A stretch of 64,000 bases of DNA from contig JAEUJZ010000073.1 of the NCBI GenBank assembly GCA_016794505.1, positions 62,001-126,000 of the forward strand, given 5' to 3'. Source of the DNA: Myxococcales bacterium (lineage in GTDB: Bacteria > Myxococcota_A > Polyangia > Palsa-1104 > JAEUJZ01). Both the position numbers and the translations under genes were made by a program. The notes under the pieces were generated by a model. The model was not told the DNA's origin, did no database searches, and worked only from the letters and a program-made list of their open reading frames with translations. Each line of letters starts with the position of its first letter. Position 1 is the first letter of the stretch. Of the stretch, positions 8,655 through 17,366 are shown in pieces.

Positions 8655-9296
8655 ATGGCTCAGACAACGCTGCGAACGTACACCTTTCTCGACGCACTTC
8701 AGCCGCAGCTAGCCAGCTTTATGGGCAAGACGGCCAAAGGCTTTCTGCCCGTGCCGCACATGGCTTCGCTGTTCGTCGAGATCGCTCCAGGCATTGCGAT
8801 CAACCGTGTCACCGACGTGGCGCTTAAGGCCACCAAGGTCACGCCCGCCATCCAGGTGGTCGAGCGCGCGTACGGCCTGCTTGAAGTCCACGACTTCGAT
8901 CAGGGCGAGGTCCGCTCGGCGGGCGCGGCGATCTTGAACCACCTGGGCGTCAAAGAAGAAGACCGCTACAAGCCGCGCGTCTTGACCAACCAGATCATCC
9001 GCGCGGTCGAGCCGTACCAGGCGCAGATCATCAACCGCAACTCGGCGGGCATGATGATCCTGCCCGGTCAGTCGCTGTTCATCCTTGAGACCGAGCCCGC
9101 GGGCTATGTCGCCTTTGCCGCCAACGAAGCGGAAAAAGCCGCGCGTGTGTTTCTGGTCTCGGTGACGCCGTTTGGCGCGTTCGGCCGCTTGTACATGTCG
9201 GGGCCAGAGGCCGAGATCGACGCAGCGGCAGCGGCAGCAACGGCGGCTCTGGACTCGGTTACGGGCCGCGAATTCGGCAAGTTCGTCGACAAATAG
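8655..9296 (+). CDS. BMC-T shell protein (tandem BMC domain, stacking T2/T3 type)
   Basis: 213 residues from the ATG at 8655 (GGA site); the frame extends upstream to 8595 but the family-typical start is MAQTTLRTY. Two BMC folds are fused: about 1-105 (with [18 protein letters not shown]) and 106-213 (with [28 protein letters not shown]). The order of elements suggests the circularly permuted, CsoS1D-like class, which forms pseudohexameric trimers that can stack and gate a large pore. It closely resembles what I remember of the double-stacking BMC-T of Haliangium ochraceum. It is first in an operon of shell and enzyme genes and would tile the facets of the protein shell. Confidence 0.92.
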   Translation: MAQTTLRTYTFLDALQPQLASFMGKTAKGFLPVPHMASLFVEIAPGIAINRVTDVALKATKVTPAIQVVERAYGLLEVHDFDQGEVRSAGAAILNHLGVKEEDRYKPRVLTNQIIRAVEPYQAQIINRNSAGMMILPGQSLFILETEPAGYVAFAANEAEKAARVFLVSVTPFGAFGRLYMSGPEAEIDAAAAAATAALDSVTGREFGKFVDK

Positions 9297-9352
9297 TCGA
9301 CCTCGCAGTTCCCTAACGCAACGAACCTGACTCGGAAACAGAGGAAAGCAAA

Positions 9353-9649
9353 ATGGCGGACGCACTTGGAATGATCGAAACGAAGGGCTTTGTCGGCATG
9401 GTCGAAGCAGCCGATGCCATGGTCAAGGCCGCTCGCGTCGAGCTTGTGGGCTATGAAAAGATCGGCGGCGGCTATGTCACCGCCATCGTCCGTGGCGATG
9501 TCGCGGCGGTCAAAGCAGCGACGGAAGCGGGGCAGCGCGCCGCCGAGCGCGTAGGCGAGCTTGTGTCGGTCCACGTCATTCCGCGTCCGCACCAGAACAT
9601 CGATCAGGTGCTGCCGCTGGGCCGCAGCTCCGACGCCAAGAAGGACTAA
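9353..9649 (+). CDS. BMC-H hexameric shell protein
   Basis: 98 residues, the canonical length of a single BMC domain (PduA/CcmK/EutM class). It shows the full hallmark set: [20 protein letters not shown], the pore loop [16 protein letters not shown], and the C-terminal VIPRPH. Six copies form a hexamer with a small central pore and make the bulk of the shell facets. A strong AGAGGAAAG ribosome site stands ahead of the ATG, as expected for the most abundant shell protein. It sits between the BMC-T and BMC-P genes. Confidence 0.97.
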   Translation: MADALGMIETKGFVGMVEAADAMVKAARVELVGYEKIGGGYVTAIVRGDVAAVKAATEAGQRAAERVGELVSVHVIPRPHQNIDQVLPLGRSSDAKKD

Positions 9650-9655
9650 GCCGCC

Positions 9656-9946
9656 ATGGTCCTTGGGCTGGTGGTGGGCACCGTCGTCTCGACTCGAAAA
9701 GAGGTCGAGCTAGAGAGCCTGAAGTTCCTGCTGGTCAAGCCCTGCGACGAGAGCGGGGCGCCGACCACGGCCCAGCCTGTGGTGGCCATCGACGCGGTGG
9801 GGGCCGGCGTGGGCGAGGTTGTGATGTACGCATCCGGCTCGTCGGCGCGACAGACCAAGGTCACCAAAGACCGTCCGGTCGACGCGACCATCATGGCCAT
9901 CGTCGACACCATCGAGCGCGACGGTCACGTCCGCTATCAAAAGTAG
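9656..9946 (+). CDS. BMC-P (EutN/CcmL) pentameric vertex protein
   Basis: 96 residues, typical for the EutN/CcmL family. Family signatures are [15 protein letters not shown] at the N-terminus, the central [24 protein letters not shown] and the C-terminal [13 protein letters not shown]. Pentamers of this fold cap the twelve vertices of an icosahedral shell. It starts 7 bp after the BMC-H stop. It is a standard compact member, unlike the longer divergent paralogues at 52.4-53.9 kb. Confidence 0.96.
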   Translation: MVLGLVVGTVVSTRKEVELESLKFLLVKPCDESGAPTTAQPVVAIDAVGAGVGEVVMYASGSSARQTKVTKDRPVDATIMAIVDTIERDGHVRYQK

Positions 9947-9952
9947 CCGCCC

Positions 9953-11485
9953 ATGCAGCTAGACGAACAGCGCATCCAAGACATCGTCGACAAGGTGCTG
10001 TCACGCCTGGGGGCGGCGCCACGACCGACTCCCGCTGAAGCGGTGCTGCGAGCCGCCGCTCCGGGGGCTCCGTCGACGGGTACAGGCTTTGTACCGGCCC
10101 ATCTGCGCGGCGCAGCAAGCGCCGGCAAGCCCGGTGCTGCAGGTAGAAACCCTGATGTACGCCTGCCCAAGGCGCATCACGGCCTGTTTGCCGACGTCGA
10201 CTCGGCGGTGGCCGCAGCAGGAAAAGCGTTCGAGCAGTACCAGAGCACACCGCTTTCGGCGCGCGAAAAGATCATCGCCGCGATGCGCAAGGTGACGCTC
10301 GATAACCTGCGCCCCATGTCGGAATACGCCGTCGAAGAGACGGGCCTTGGGCGCGTCGAGGACAAGGTCAAAAAGAATGAGCTCTGCGCCGTAAAGACGC
10401 CGGGGCCCGAGATCCTGCGGCCCCTCGCATTTACCGGCGACTATGGACTGACCGTCTTGGATCGCGCCGCTTTTGGTGTCATCGGTTCGATCACTCCGAC
10501 GACCAACGCCACCGAGACGATCATCAACAACGGCATCGGCATGCTGGCCGGCGGCAATGCCGTCGTGTTCAACACCCACCCGTATGCCTGGCGTACCTGC
10601 AGCTGGTTCGTGCATCTGCTGAACGAGGCCATCGTCGCTGCGGGCGGTCCGCGCAACCTGCTTTGCACGATCACCGAGCCGACGATCGAAAGCGCCCAGG
10701 CCCTGATGAAGCACAAGGGCGTGCGGCTTCTCGCCGTCACGGGGGGGGGGCCCGTCGTCAAAGCCGCGATGCAGTCCGGCAAGCGAACGATCGGCGCCGG
10801 GCCTGGCAACCCACCGGCTGTCGTCGATGAGACCGCACGGATCGACGTCGCGGCGCGCGGCATCATCGAAGGCGCGTCCATCGACAACAACATCGTCTGC
10901 GTCGCTGAAAAAGAGATCTGCGCCGTCGCCAAGATCACCGATGCGCTCAAGGCCGAGCTCGCTCGCTTGGGCTGCTGCATCTTGAACGACCGCCAAGTGA
11001 GCGCGCTGGAAAAGGTCATCCTGACCGACGGTGGCGCTCACACCAACAAGGACTGGGTGGGCAAGAACGCCAACGTCATCGGCAAGGCCATCGGCCTGAG
11101 CCTGCCCGACGAGTGCCGCCTGTTGATTGGCGAAGTGCCAGAAGAGCATCCCTTCGTTCAGCACGAGCTTCTGATGCCGGTCTTGGGCCTGGTGCGCTAC
11201 CCCGATGTCGCGGCCGCGATTGCCGGCGCCGTTCGCTGCGAGCACGGCTTTGGTCACACGGGTGTCATGTACTCGACGAATGTCGAGGCGCTGTCGGCGA
11301 TGGCGCGCACCATCAACTGCAGCATCTTCGTCAAAAACGGCAGCAGCCTGGCAGGCCTGGGCTATCGCGGCGAGGGCTATACCAGCTTTACGATCGCGTC
11401 CCCGACCGGCGAGGGCATGACGACCGCGCTGTCGTTTACGCGCGAGCGCCGCTGCACCATGAAGGACGCGTTCCGCTTCGTGTAA
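9953..11485 (+). CDS. CoA-acylating aldehyde dehydrogenase of the microcompartment (PduP/EutE type)
   Basis: 510 residues; converts an aldehyde plus CoA and NAD+ to acyl-CoA. The catalytic cysteine is Cys316 in GASIDNNIVCVAEKE, a PduP/EutE-type context. The cofactor-binding segment carries TPTTNATET and VTGGGPVVKAAM. Residues 2-19 (DEQRIQDIVDKVLSRL) form an amphipathic helix followed by a Pro/Ala linker of ~45 residues: the pattern of an encapsulation peptide that docks on the shell lumen. The substrate cannot be read from sequence. It starts 7 bp after the BMC-P gene and is the only enzyme in the operon. A run of ten G at 10741-10750 lies inside the gene. Confidence 0.93.
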   Translation: MQLDEQRIQDIVDKVLSRLGAAPRPTPAEAVLRAAAPGAPSTGTGFVPAHLRGAASAGKPGAAGRNPDVRLPKAHHGLFADVDSAVAAAGKAFEQYQSTPLSAREKIIAAMRKVTLDNLRPMSEYAVEETGLGRVEDKVKKNELCAVKTPGPEILRPLAFTGDYGLTVLDRAAFGVIGSITPTTNATETIINNGIGMLAGGNAVVFNTHPYAWRTCSWFVHLLNEAIVAAGGPRNLLCTITEPTIESAQALMKHKGVRLLAVTGGGPVVKAAMQSGKRTIGAGPGNPPAVVDETARIDVAARGIIEGASIDNNIVCVAEKEICAVAKITDALKAELARLGCCILNDRQVSALEKVILTDGGAHTNKDWVGKNANVIGKAIGLSLPDECRLLIGEVPEEHPFVQHELLMPVLGLVRYPDVAAAIAGAVRCEHGFGHTGVMYSTNVEALSAMARTINCSIFVKNGSSLAGLGYRGEGYTSFTIASPTGEGMTTALSFTRERRCTMKDAFRFV

Positions 11486-11518
11486 GCGAGGCGAACGACG
11501 ACAGGCACAGCCCCGCCC

Positions 11519-12118
11519 ATGGGACCTCTGCGACGCGCACAAGGCCAGAGCATCGAGGTCGTGGGCCCGGCGCTGGGCTTGATCGAGTCGCAGTCGATTG
11601 CTCGCGGGATTACCGTCGCTGATGTCATGGTGAAGCGAGCGCAGGTGTCCCTGCTTCTGAACCGTCCGGTGTCGCCCGGCAAGCACCTGTGCCTGTGCTG
11701 CGGCGACGTCGCCGAGGTGCAAGAGGCCATGGACGTCGGGCGCACCCAGGCTGGCACCAAGCTGTGCGACGAGCTGTTCCTGGCGCAGGTCCACACCGAG
11801 GTCATCGCCGCGCTGTCGCGCACGCAGCCGGCTGCGCCCCCGGACGATCGCTCGCTGGGTGTCCTAGAGACCTATAGCGCCGCCGCCACGCTGCTCGCCG
11901 CCGATGGAGCCTGCAAGGCCGCCGAGGTGACGCTCTTTGAGCTTCGTCTGTGCGACGGCATCGGTGGCAAGGCCTTTGCCATCTTTCTGGGCGAGCAGGA
12001 CATGGTCGAAGCCGCACTCGCGGCTGGCGAGGCGCTGCTCTCGCCCGGCCTGTTCTTGGGCAGCGAGCTGATCCCCCGCCCCCACCCCGACATGCTCGCC
12101 GCGCTCTCCGCGCAGTAA
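11519..12118 (+). CDS. BMC-T shell protein (single-layer T1 type) with a Cys cluster
   Basis: 199 residues with two BMC domains: about 15-105 (ALGLIESQSIARGITVADVM) and 112-199 (SLGVLETYSAAATLLAADGA). The direct, non-permuted order suggests the PduT/Haliangium T1 class of single trimers. The pore-loop region of the first domain reads RPVSPGKH followed by Cys58, Cys60 and Cys61. Some PduT-like proteins bind an iron-sulfur cluster near the pore, so redox or metal binding is possible but not shown. It is last in the operon, 33 bp after the aldehyde dehydrogenase. Confidence 0.92.
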   Translation: MGPLRRAQGQSIEVVGPALGLIESQSIARGITVADVMVKRAQVSLLLNRPVSPGKHLCLCCGDVAEVQEAMDVGRTQAGTKLCDELFLAQVHTEVIAALSRTQPAAPPDDRSLGVLETYSAAATLLAADGACKAAEVTLFELRLCDGIGGKAFAIFLGEQDMVEAALAAGEALLSPGLFLGSELIPRPHPDMLAALSAQ

Positions 12119-12169
12119 GCGCCGAGCGGCCGGTTGACAGCAGGGCGGCAAGCGTTCGTAGATGGGCGA

Positions 12170-14317
12170 ATGCGCGCCCAATCCTTGCTGCGAAGTGCTC
12201 GCTCGCTTCTTGTCTGCGTTCTTGCGGTCTCGTCGGTGGGGATGCTCGGCTGCAGCGCCGAGCGGCTGCTTGAACCCGACTCGCCCGAGTACCGCACGAC
12301 GGCGTGCAGCCAAGACAGCGACTGCCGAAGCGGCCGGCGCTGCATCGGCGGGGGCTGCGTGATCGACTATGGCGACTGCACGACCGACGACGACTGCCAG
12401 GACGACACGTACTGCGCTTGCCCACCGGACATCAAAAGCGAGCGCTGCGCCTGCGTGCCCTGGGGTCAGCCGCCGCGACCGCGCTATGACGAAACATGCC
12501 AAGGCGCGGTCTTTTCACCGTCAGAGTTCCTGCCGCCAAAGCTCAAGTGCCAGTGGCCACCGGCCGGCATGACGGCGCCGGTATACAAAGACGTGATGAC
12601 GACGCCATTGGTCATTGACCTCGACGGCGACCGCGCGCCCGAGATCGTCTTTGCGGCGGGGACCGTGGGGCCGACGCACTTGATCGCGATCTCGGGCCGC
12701 GACTGTTCGGTGCTGTGGGACAAGACGACCAAGCTCAGCGGCTGCACCAGCATCGCGGCGGCCGATCTCGACGGCGACGGCAAGGTCGAGATCGTCGGCC
12801 TGGCGCCAGGCCTTACCGTGTTCAATCACCAGGGCGACGTGCTGGCCAGTCGGCTAGAGCCAGGCAGCGGGCCGTGCTTCCGCGACTATCCGCCGGCCAT
12901 CGCCAACCTCGACGGCAAGGGCCCGCCCGAGATCGTCGCCGGGGCGGGCGTGTTCCGCTATGTCGCAACACCGACGCCGCAGGTCGAGATGCTGTGGAAC
13001 TACAACATCCTCGAAGAGGGCTCTTGGGGCACCATCGCCATCCCGGTGGACCTCGACGGCGACGGCATCCTGGAAGTGGTCAGCGGGCACAACGTCTTTG
13101 ACGGCATCAGCGGCGCCAACAAGACCAAGCCCTTGACCAAGGATCTCGTCGGTGGATACCCAGCGATCGGCGACTTCAACGCCGACGGGCACCCCGACAT
13201 CGTGCTGGTGTCCTCGCGAAACGGCGATCAAAAGGTGTCGGTCTTCGACTATTTCAACAACCGCTTCCTGATGCCGCCGACCGCGGCGAAAGATGGCTGG
13301 GGCGGACCTCCGACGGTGGCGGACTTTGACGGCGACGGCAAGCCAGAATTCGCGACCGCCAGCCGGACCTTTTATTACGTCTATAGCCCCGACTGCCTGC
13401 AGAGCCCGACGCCGGCCAAGTGCAAAGGCACCGACGACGGCGTGCTGTGGCAGTCGGCGACAGAAGACGAGTCCTCGGGCTCGACGGGATCGTCGGTCTT
13501 TGACTTCAACGGCGACGGCATCGCCGAGGTCGTGTACCGCGACGAGTGCTGGCTGCGCGTGTACAACGGCCCCGACGGCACCAAGCGGTTCGCCGCGCCG
13601 GTCACTTCGGGCACGGTGCAAGAAGAGCCAGTGATCGCCGACACCGACGGCGACGGCCACGCCGAGATCGTCGTGGTATCGGACACCGCGCAGAACAACC
13701 GCTGCAAGGGCTCGCGCTCTGCGATGGAGCTTGGCATCAAGCACCCCGGCGCCACCTTCGGCGTACACGTCTATCAAGACCCGCAGAACCGCTTTATGCC
13801 GTCGCGCAAGATCTGGAACCAGCACGCCTACCACATCACCCACATCGACGACGACGGCCGCGTGCCGCAGAAGCAGCAGGACAACTGGCGTAGCTACAAC
13901 AACTTTCGCCAGAACGTGCAGGGCCAGGGCATGAGCACGCCGCCTTTGCCCGATGCGACGGGCAAGGTCGGTCTGCCGCCGGATGTCGGCGACTGCACGA
14001 CGCTGTTCCGCTTGTCCGGTCAGCTTTGCAACCGCGGAGTGGCGCCGCTTTTTCCCGGCCTGCCCTCGACGTTTTATCTGGGCGATCCGCGCAAGCCAGG
14101 AGCGCGCGGGCTGTGTACGGCAACGCTCGAACAGACGACGTATGCCGGCGAGTGTCGACCGATCGCCTGCGACTGGCGCAGCCCGTCTTCGCCGCCCTAT
14201 GACCTGTGGCTGCGGGTGAACGACGACGGAAAAGGCGGACGACCACAGCCGCAGTGCAAAGCCGGAAACGACCTGGCCCATCTGCCGATCGCCTCCTGCC
14301 CCAGCCAACCTGGTTAG
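12170..14317 (+). CDS. Secreted FG-GAP/VCBS-repeat lipoprotein
   Basis: 715 residues from the ATG at 12170; a TTG at 12134 is in frame but less likely. The signal peptide ends in GMLGC (Cys28), a clean lipobox. Residues ~40-105 form a Cys-rich spacer of CxxDxDC type. About eight FG-GAP units follow, each with a DxDGDG-like calcium loop (DLDGDGKVEIV, DFDGDGKPEFA, DTDGDGHAEIV and others), predicting an integrin-alpha-like beta-propeller on the cell surface. A second Cys-containing region ends the protein. These proteins are abundant in Myxococcota and mostly uncharacterised. Its position behind the BMC operon is probably incidental. Confidence 0.82.
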   Translation: MRAQSLLRSARSLLVCVLAVSSVGMLGCSAERLLEPDSPEYRTTACSQDSDCRSGRRCIGGGCVIDYGDCTTDDDCQDDTYCACPPDIKSERCACVPWGQPPRPRYDETCQGAVFSPSEFLPPKLKCQWPPAGMTAPVYKDVMTTPLVIDLDGDRAPEIVFAAGTVGPTHLIAISGRDCSVLWDKTTKLSGCTSIAAADLDGDGKVEIVGLAPGLTVFNHQGDVLASRLEPGSGPCFRDYPPAIANLDGKGPPEIVAGAGVFRYVATPTPQVEMLWNYNILEEGSWGTIAIPVDLDGDGILEVVSGHNVFDGISGANKTKPLTKDLVGGYPAIGDFNADGHPDIVLVSSRNGDQKVSVFDYFNNRFLMPPTAAKDGWGGPPTVADFDGDGKPEFATASRTFYYVYSPDCLQSPTPAKCKGTDDGVLWQSATEDESSGSTGSSVFDFNGDGIAEVVYRDECWLRVYNGPDGTKRFAAPVTSGTVQEEPVIADTDGDGHAEIVVVSDTAQNNRCKGSRSAMELGIKHPGATFGVHVYQDPQNRFMPSRKIWNQHAYHITHIDDDGRVPQKQQDNWRSYNNFRQNVQGQGMSTPPLPDATGKVGLPPDVGDCTTLFRLSGQLCNRGVAPLFPGLPSTFYLGDPRKPGARGLCTATLEQTTYAGECRPIACDWRSPSSPPYDLWLRVNDDGKGGRPQPQCKAGNDLAHLPIASCPSQPG

Positions 14318-14371
14318 GCGTTTGCTGCGGGATTCGGCAAACAACACGCCGACCAAAAATGGCTCCCTCGC

Positions 14372-14440
14372 AAGTTTAATAATTAAATTATAATTGCGTT
14401 ATAAATTTATATTTTATCTATTATTGACACAGAAATTAAT
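14372..14440. other. AT-rich island between convergent genes
   Basis: About 70 bp are almost purely A/T in a strongly GC-rich region, between the 3' ends of the FG-GAP gene and the CHAT gene. It contains TAATTGCGTTATAAATTTAT at 14391. A similar patch with TTATTGCGTTTTATTG lies at 47541-47580, also between convergent genes. It might mark transcription ends, protein binding or an acquisition junction. No hairpin terminator or gene is evident. Confidence 0.5.
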
Positions 14441-14486
14441 CCCACCCAAAAACCTCTTCCGCTTCGCACTGCGCTCAGCTTGGGGT

Positions 14487-17132
14487 CTACTGCGACGGAA
14501 TACGCGCGGTGCGGCGCTTATTCAAAAGGGATAAGCGGATCACTCGCCACAAGGCTATTAATATAAGCAAAGCGATGATAAATGGACCGAAGAACAGGCC
14601 CAAAATTCCGCTGGTCAGGAACACATACGCAAAGAAGCCGCTGTCGGATCGAGCGAGATGTATGTCGTACTGCCAGACCGCCACGAAAAGCACCAGGGGC
14701 AGCAGTCCCAGTCCCAGGAACAGCCACGCCCAAAGGCGGCGATTGCGCTGCCGCTTGTGACTGGCCGCGAGCAGGAGGCATATGTCGTTGCTGAGATCCT
14801 CGCTGAAGTGCTGCGCCGTCGAATCGGCATAGCGAAGCTGGTCGCCGACGAGAACGGTGCCGTGCGCTCGCCACTGCTTGGCCCAGCCCTCTAGCTCTTC
14901 CATGGCGGCGCGACGCGCCAGATCGCTGCGCAGCCAGTCATGCAGCCGCGGCCACTTGCGGATGAGCGCTTCGTGCGCCACCTCGACCACCTGCTGCGCC
15001 CCCTCGCCGCCCAGCACCAAGAGCCGCGCCTGCACCAGCTGCGACAGCACGCGATCAAAGCAGGCCGCGCTCTGCGCATCCTGCGGCCGCAGATCCGAGC
15101 AGGTCATGCGCTGCCGCGTCGCCAGCGCCGATTCTTGATCGAGCTTCATGCTGACCAGCCGCACCAACAGGCGCTGCGCTGCGCGCTGCTCGGCTTCGTT
15201 CCACGTCGCAAACAGCGCGTCCGCCCGCCCCTTGAGCGCACCGGCCACACCGCCAATTTCGTCGTAGGCCTGCTGACGCAAAAGGCGCCCCCGGCGGCGC
15301 TGCCACAGGATGTCGAGCGTGTCTTGCAGAAGCGGCAGAGCGCCTGGCTCGGCACCGATGTCGTCGAGGATCCGCGATAAGAGGCCCTCTTCCAGCTTCA
15401 TGCCGACGCGGCGCAGCGGCTCTTCGATGGCCGCCTGCAGGTCGTCGGGACCCATCTGCGCGATGAACACGCGATGCGCCCCGTCATACGCGATGCGATC
15501 GAAGCGCAGGCCGCAGCGTTCGATATAGATCTCGCCGCACTGGCCCAGAAAGTCGACGCGCAGCGTCAGCACCACATCGATCGGCGGCGAGGCCGCGCTG
15601 GCCAGCTGAAACAGGCGATTGACGAACGACTGCCGCGTCGCTGCGTCTCGCACCTGCGTGAAGACCTCTTCGAACTGATCGACCACGAGCAGCAGCGGTC
15701 CTTCAGCCCCGGCCGCTGCCTCGGCATCGGCAGCGCGCAGCGCAGCGTCGAGCGCAGCGTGTGGATCGCCAGCCGGTCGCAGGTACTGAAAGCGGAAGCC
15801 GCCGTTTGCTTTGTCTTGCAGCCGAGGCACGGCACCGGCCAGCACCAGCGAGGACTTGCCGCTGCCCGAGCTTCCTGCGACCACCAAGAGCCGCGGCTTT
15901 TCGGCACGACGCAGCGCCGAAAGATCCGCAACGATCTCGTCGATCTCGCGCGTGCGGCCGAAAAAAAATCGGCGATGTCGGGGCTGAAACGCCAGCAGGC
16001 CACGAAACGGGCGAATCCGCAGCGGGCGACCGTCCTCGCCATCTGCGGCCCGCGCGTAAAGCTGCACGCTGGCCCAGTCCAGGTGCCGCGGATCCTGCAG
16101 CAGCCCGGAACGCGCGCTCAAAAACGCCGTCTCTGTCGATGCCAGACCGTCGACAAGCTGCGCATAGAACGCCTGTGTGAACTGCACCGAGCCAGCGACC
16201 GACAGCGGATAGCGCGACGCGATCACCTGCGCGATGCCTGCGCGATGCAGCGTCTGAGCGACGCTGCCCAGGTGATTGCCCAAGGCGCCGCTGTTGCCGC
16301 TGTCACACGCCGACAAAAGAACCAGACGCAGCGTCGAGGCATGCGGTCCAAGCAGCTGACGCAGACGCCCGGCGTCGAGCACCACGCCACCGTCGCCAGG
16401 TTGCTCTCCATCGAGCGTCAAGCCAAAGGTCGATGCTGACTCGCCCCCATGGCAAAGCAGGTGCAGGATCGCCACCGGCCGCCCCGCCTGCTGCGCCCGC
16501 TGCAGCGCCTCGGCCAGGCGACCACAGCTGGCGTTGGCAAGGACATCGCTCTCGACATCGAAGGGCAAAGACCCGGCCTGCCAGGCGCTCTCGATCGCTG
16601 CGAGGTGATCGGACGCTGGCACGGCGCCCCCGGCCGCCGACCACGCGACGAGGATCCGGCCCGTGGCGTCGCTGGCTGCTGGCTCGGCGCTGCTGGCGGT
16701 ATCCGGCCACTCATAGCGAATCAAGACCTCGGGTAGCTCGGCGATGTGCTGGCCACTCGACTTGATCGTCAGAAGCTCCCACGGCAGGGCGTACAGCTCG
16801 GCCGCAGCGGCCCGAAGGGTCAGAATCACGCGCCGTCCCGTCGTGGTCGCAGCGACGATCTGCGCTTCCTTTTCCGCCCAGTCCGTTGCCGCAAGGAAGT
16901 GGCGCAGCGTCTCACCCATTCGCGACAGGGTGGCTGGCTCGCAGCCGGGCTGGCGCAGCGCGTTTAGATCGGCGAGCAGCGCCTCGTTCCAGGAAAGCGT
17001 CGCGCTCTCGAAGCGTCCGCTGGCACTTCGCACCAGGTACTGCTGCGGCGCGAAGCGGAAGCCAAAGGGATCTCCCGCGTTCTCGGCACGTACGAATTCC
17101 ACAAGGATGTGAAGCGGCTCGATCGAACCCAT
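14487..17132 (-). CDS. CHAT protease - STAND ATPase - transmembrane protein
   Basis: 881 residues from the ATG at 17132; the frame is open to 17291 but the family-like N-terminus starts here. Domains: CHAT caspase-like domain (~100-365) with ALPWELL, catalytic His228 in LLCHGG and Cys276 in LSACDSG; STAND-type P-loop ATPase (~385-790) with GRTREIDEI, Walker A GSSGSGKS (420-427) and Walker B LLLVVDQFEE (~480-489); two membrane helices near the C-terminus (~800-870). The dyad and P-loop are intact, so it should be a signal-triggered, ATP-dependent protease anchored to the inner membrane. Such proteins are associated with prokaryotic conflict or cell-death responses. No partner gene is adjacent. 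Confidence 0.85.
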   Translation of the reverse strand: MGSIEPLHILVEFVRAENAGDPFGFRFAPQQYLVRSASGRFESATLSWNEALLADLNALRQPGCEPATLSRMGETLRHFLAATDWAEKEAQIVAATTTGRRVILTLRAAAAELYALPWELLTIKSSGQHIAELPEVLIRYEWPDTASSAEPAASDATGRILVAWSAAGGAVPASDHLAAIESAWQAGSLPFDVESDVLANASCGRLAEALQRAQQAGRPVAILHLLCHGGESASTFGLTLDGEQPGDGGVVLDAGRLRQLLGPHASTLRLVLLSACDSGNSGALGNHLGSVAQTLHRAGIAQVIASRYPLSVAGSVQFTQAFYAQLVDGLASTETAFLSARSGLLQDPRHLDWASVQLYARAADGEDGRPLRIRPFRGLLAFQPRHRRFFFGRTREIDEIVADLSALRRAEKPRLLVVAGSSGSGKSSLVLAGAVPRLQDKANGGFRFQYLRPAGDPHAALDAALRAADAEAAAGAEGPLLLVVDQFEEVFTQVRDAATRQSFVNRLFQLASAASPPIDVVLTLRVDFLGQCGEIYIERCGLRFDRIAYDGAHRVFIAQMGPDDLQAAIEEPLRRVGMKLEEGLLSRILDDIGAEPGALPLLQDTLDILWQRRRGRLLRQQAYDEIGGVAGALKGRADALFATWNEAEQRAAQRLLVRLVSMKLDQESALATRQRMTCSDLRPQDAQSAACFDRVLSQLVQARLLVLGGEGAQQVVEVAHEALIRKWPRLHDWLRSDLARRAAMEELEGWAKQWRAHGTVLVGDQLRYADSTAQHFSEDLSNDICLLLAASHKRQRNRRLWAWLFLGLGLLPLVLFVAVWQYDIHLARSDSGFFAYVFLTSGILGLFFGPFIIALLILIALWRVIRLSLLNKRRTARIPSQ

Positions 17133-17366
17133 ACCGGACTGCCCCCAGAATCCGCGTCGAGACAACTCGCTGAAACGAGTCCAGATCGTGCCCCGCCCAG
17201 CGGCACAGAGCAAGGCCTTTGCCCGCAGGCCCCGCGCAAGATTCCTGGGATCGCGCCGACCCGCCAAACCGCCGCGATCTGGAATGACCACGCGCTGCCC
17301 GGCCGCCGCGGATCATGCCGGCAACGAAGCGACGCAACCCGCGCGCGGGTGTGCCGATAAGTCGGC

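Noticed and set aside
10001..11794. 597-residue antisense frame over the aldehyde dehydrogenase gene
   Set aside because: High-GC coding strands leave long open frames opposite the real gene. This one has no recognisable domain, while the other strand encodes a clear PduP-type enzyme with the correct catalytic Cys.
12854..14356. 500-residue antisense frame over the FG-GAP gene
   Set aside because: It mirrors the repeated DxDGDG codons of the sense strand and reads as Arg/Val/Asp low-complexity.
14318..14486. Small gene or Rho-independent terminator in the AT-rich patch
   Set aside because: No frame with a start and ribosome site of useful length and no GC stem followed by a T-run was found.
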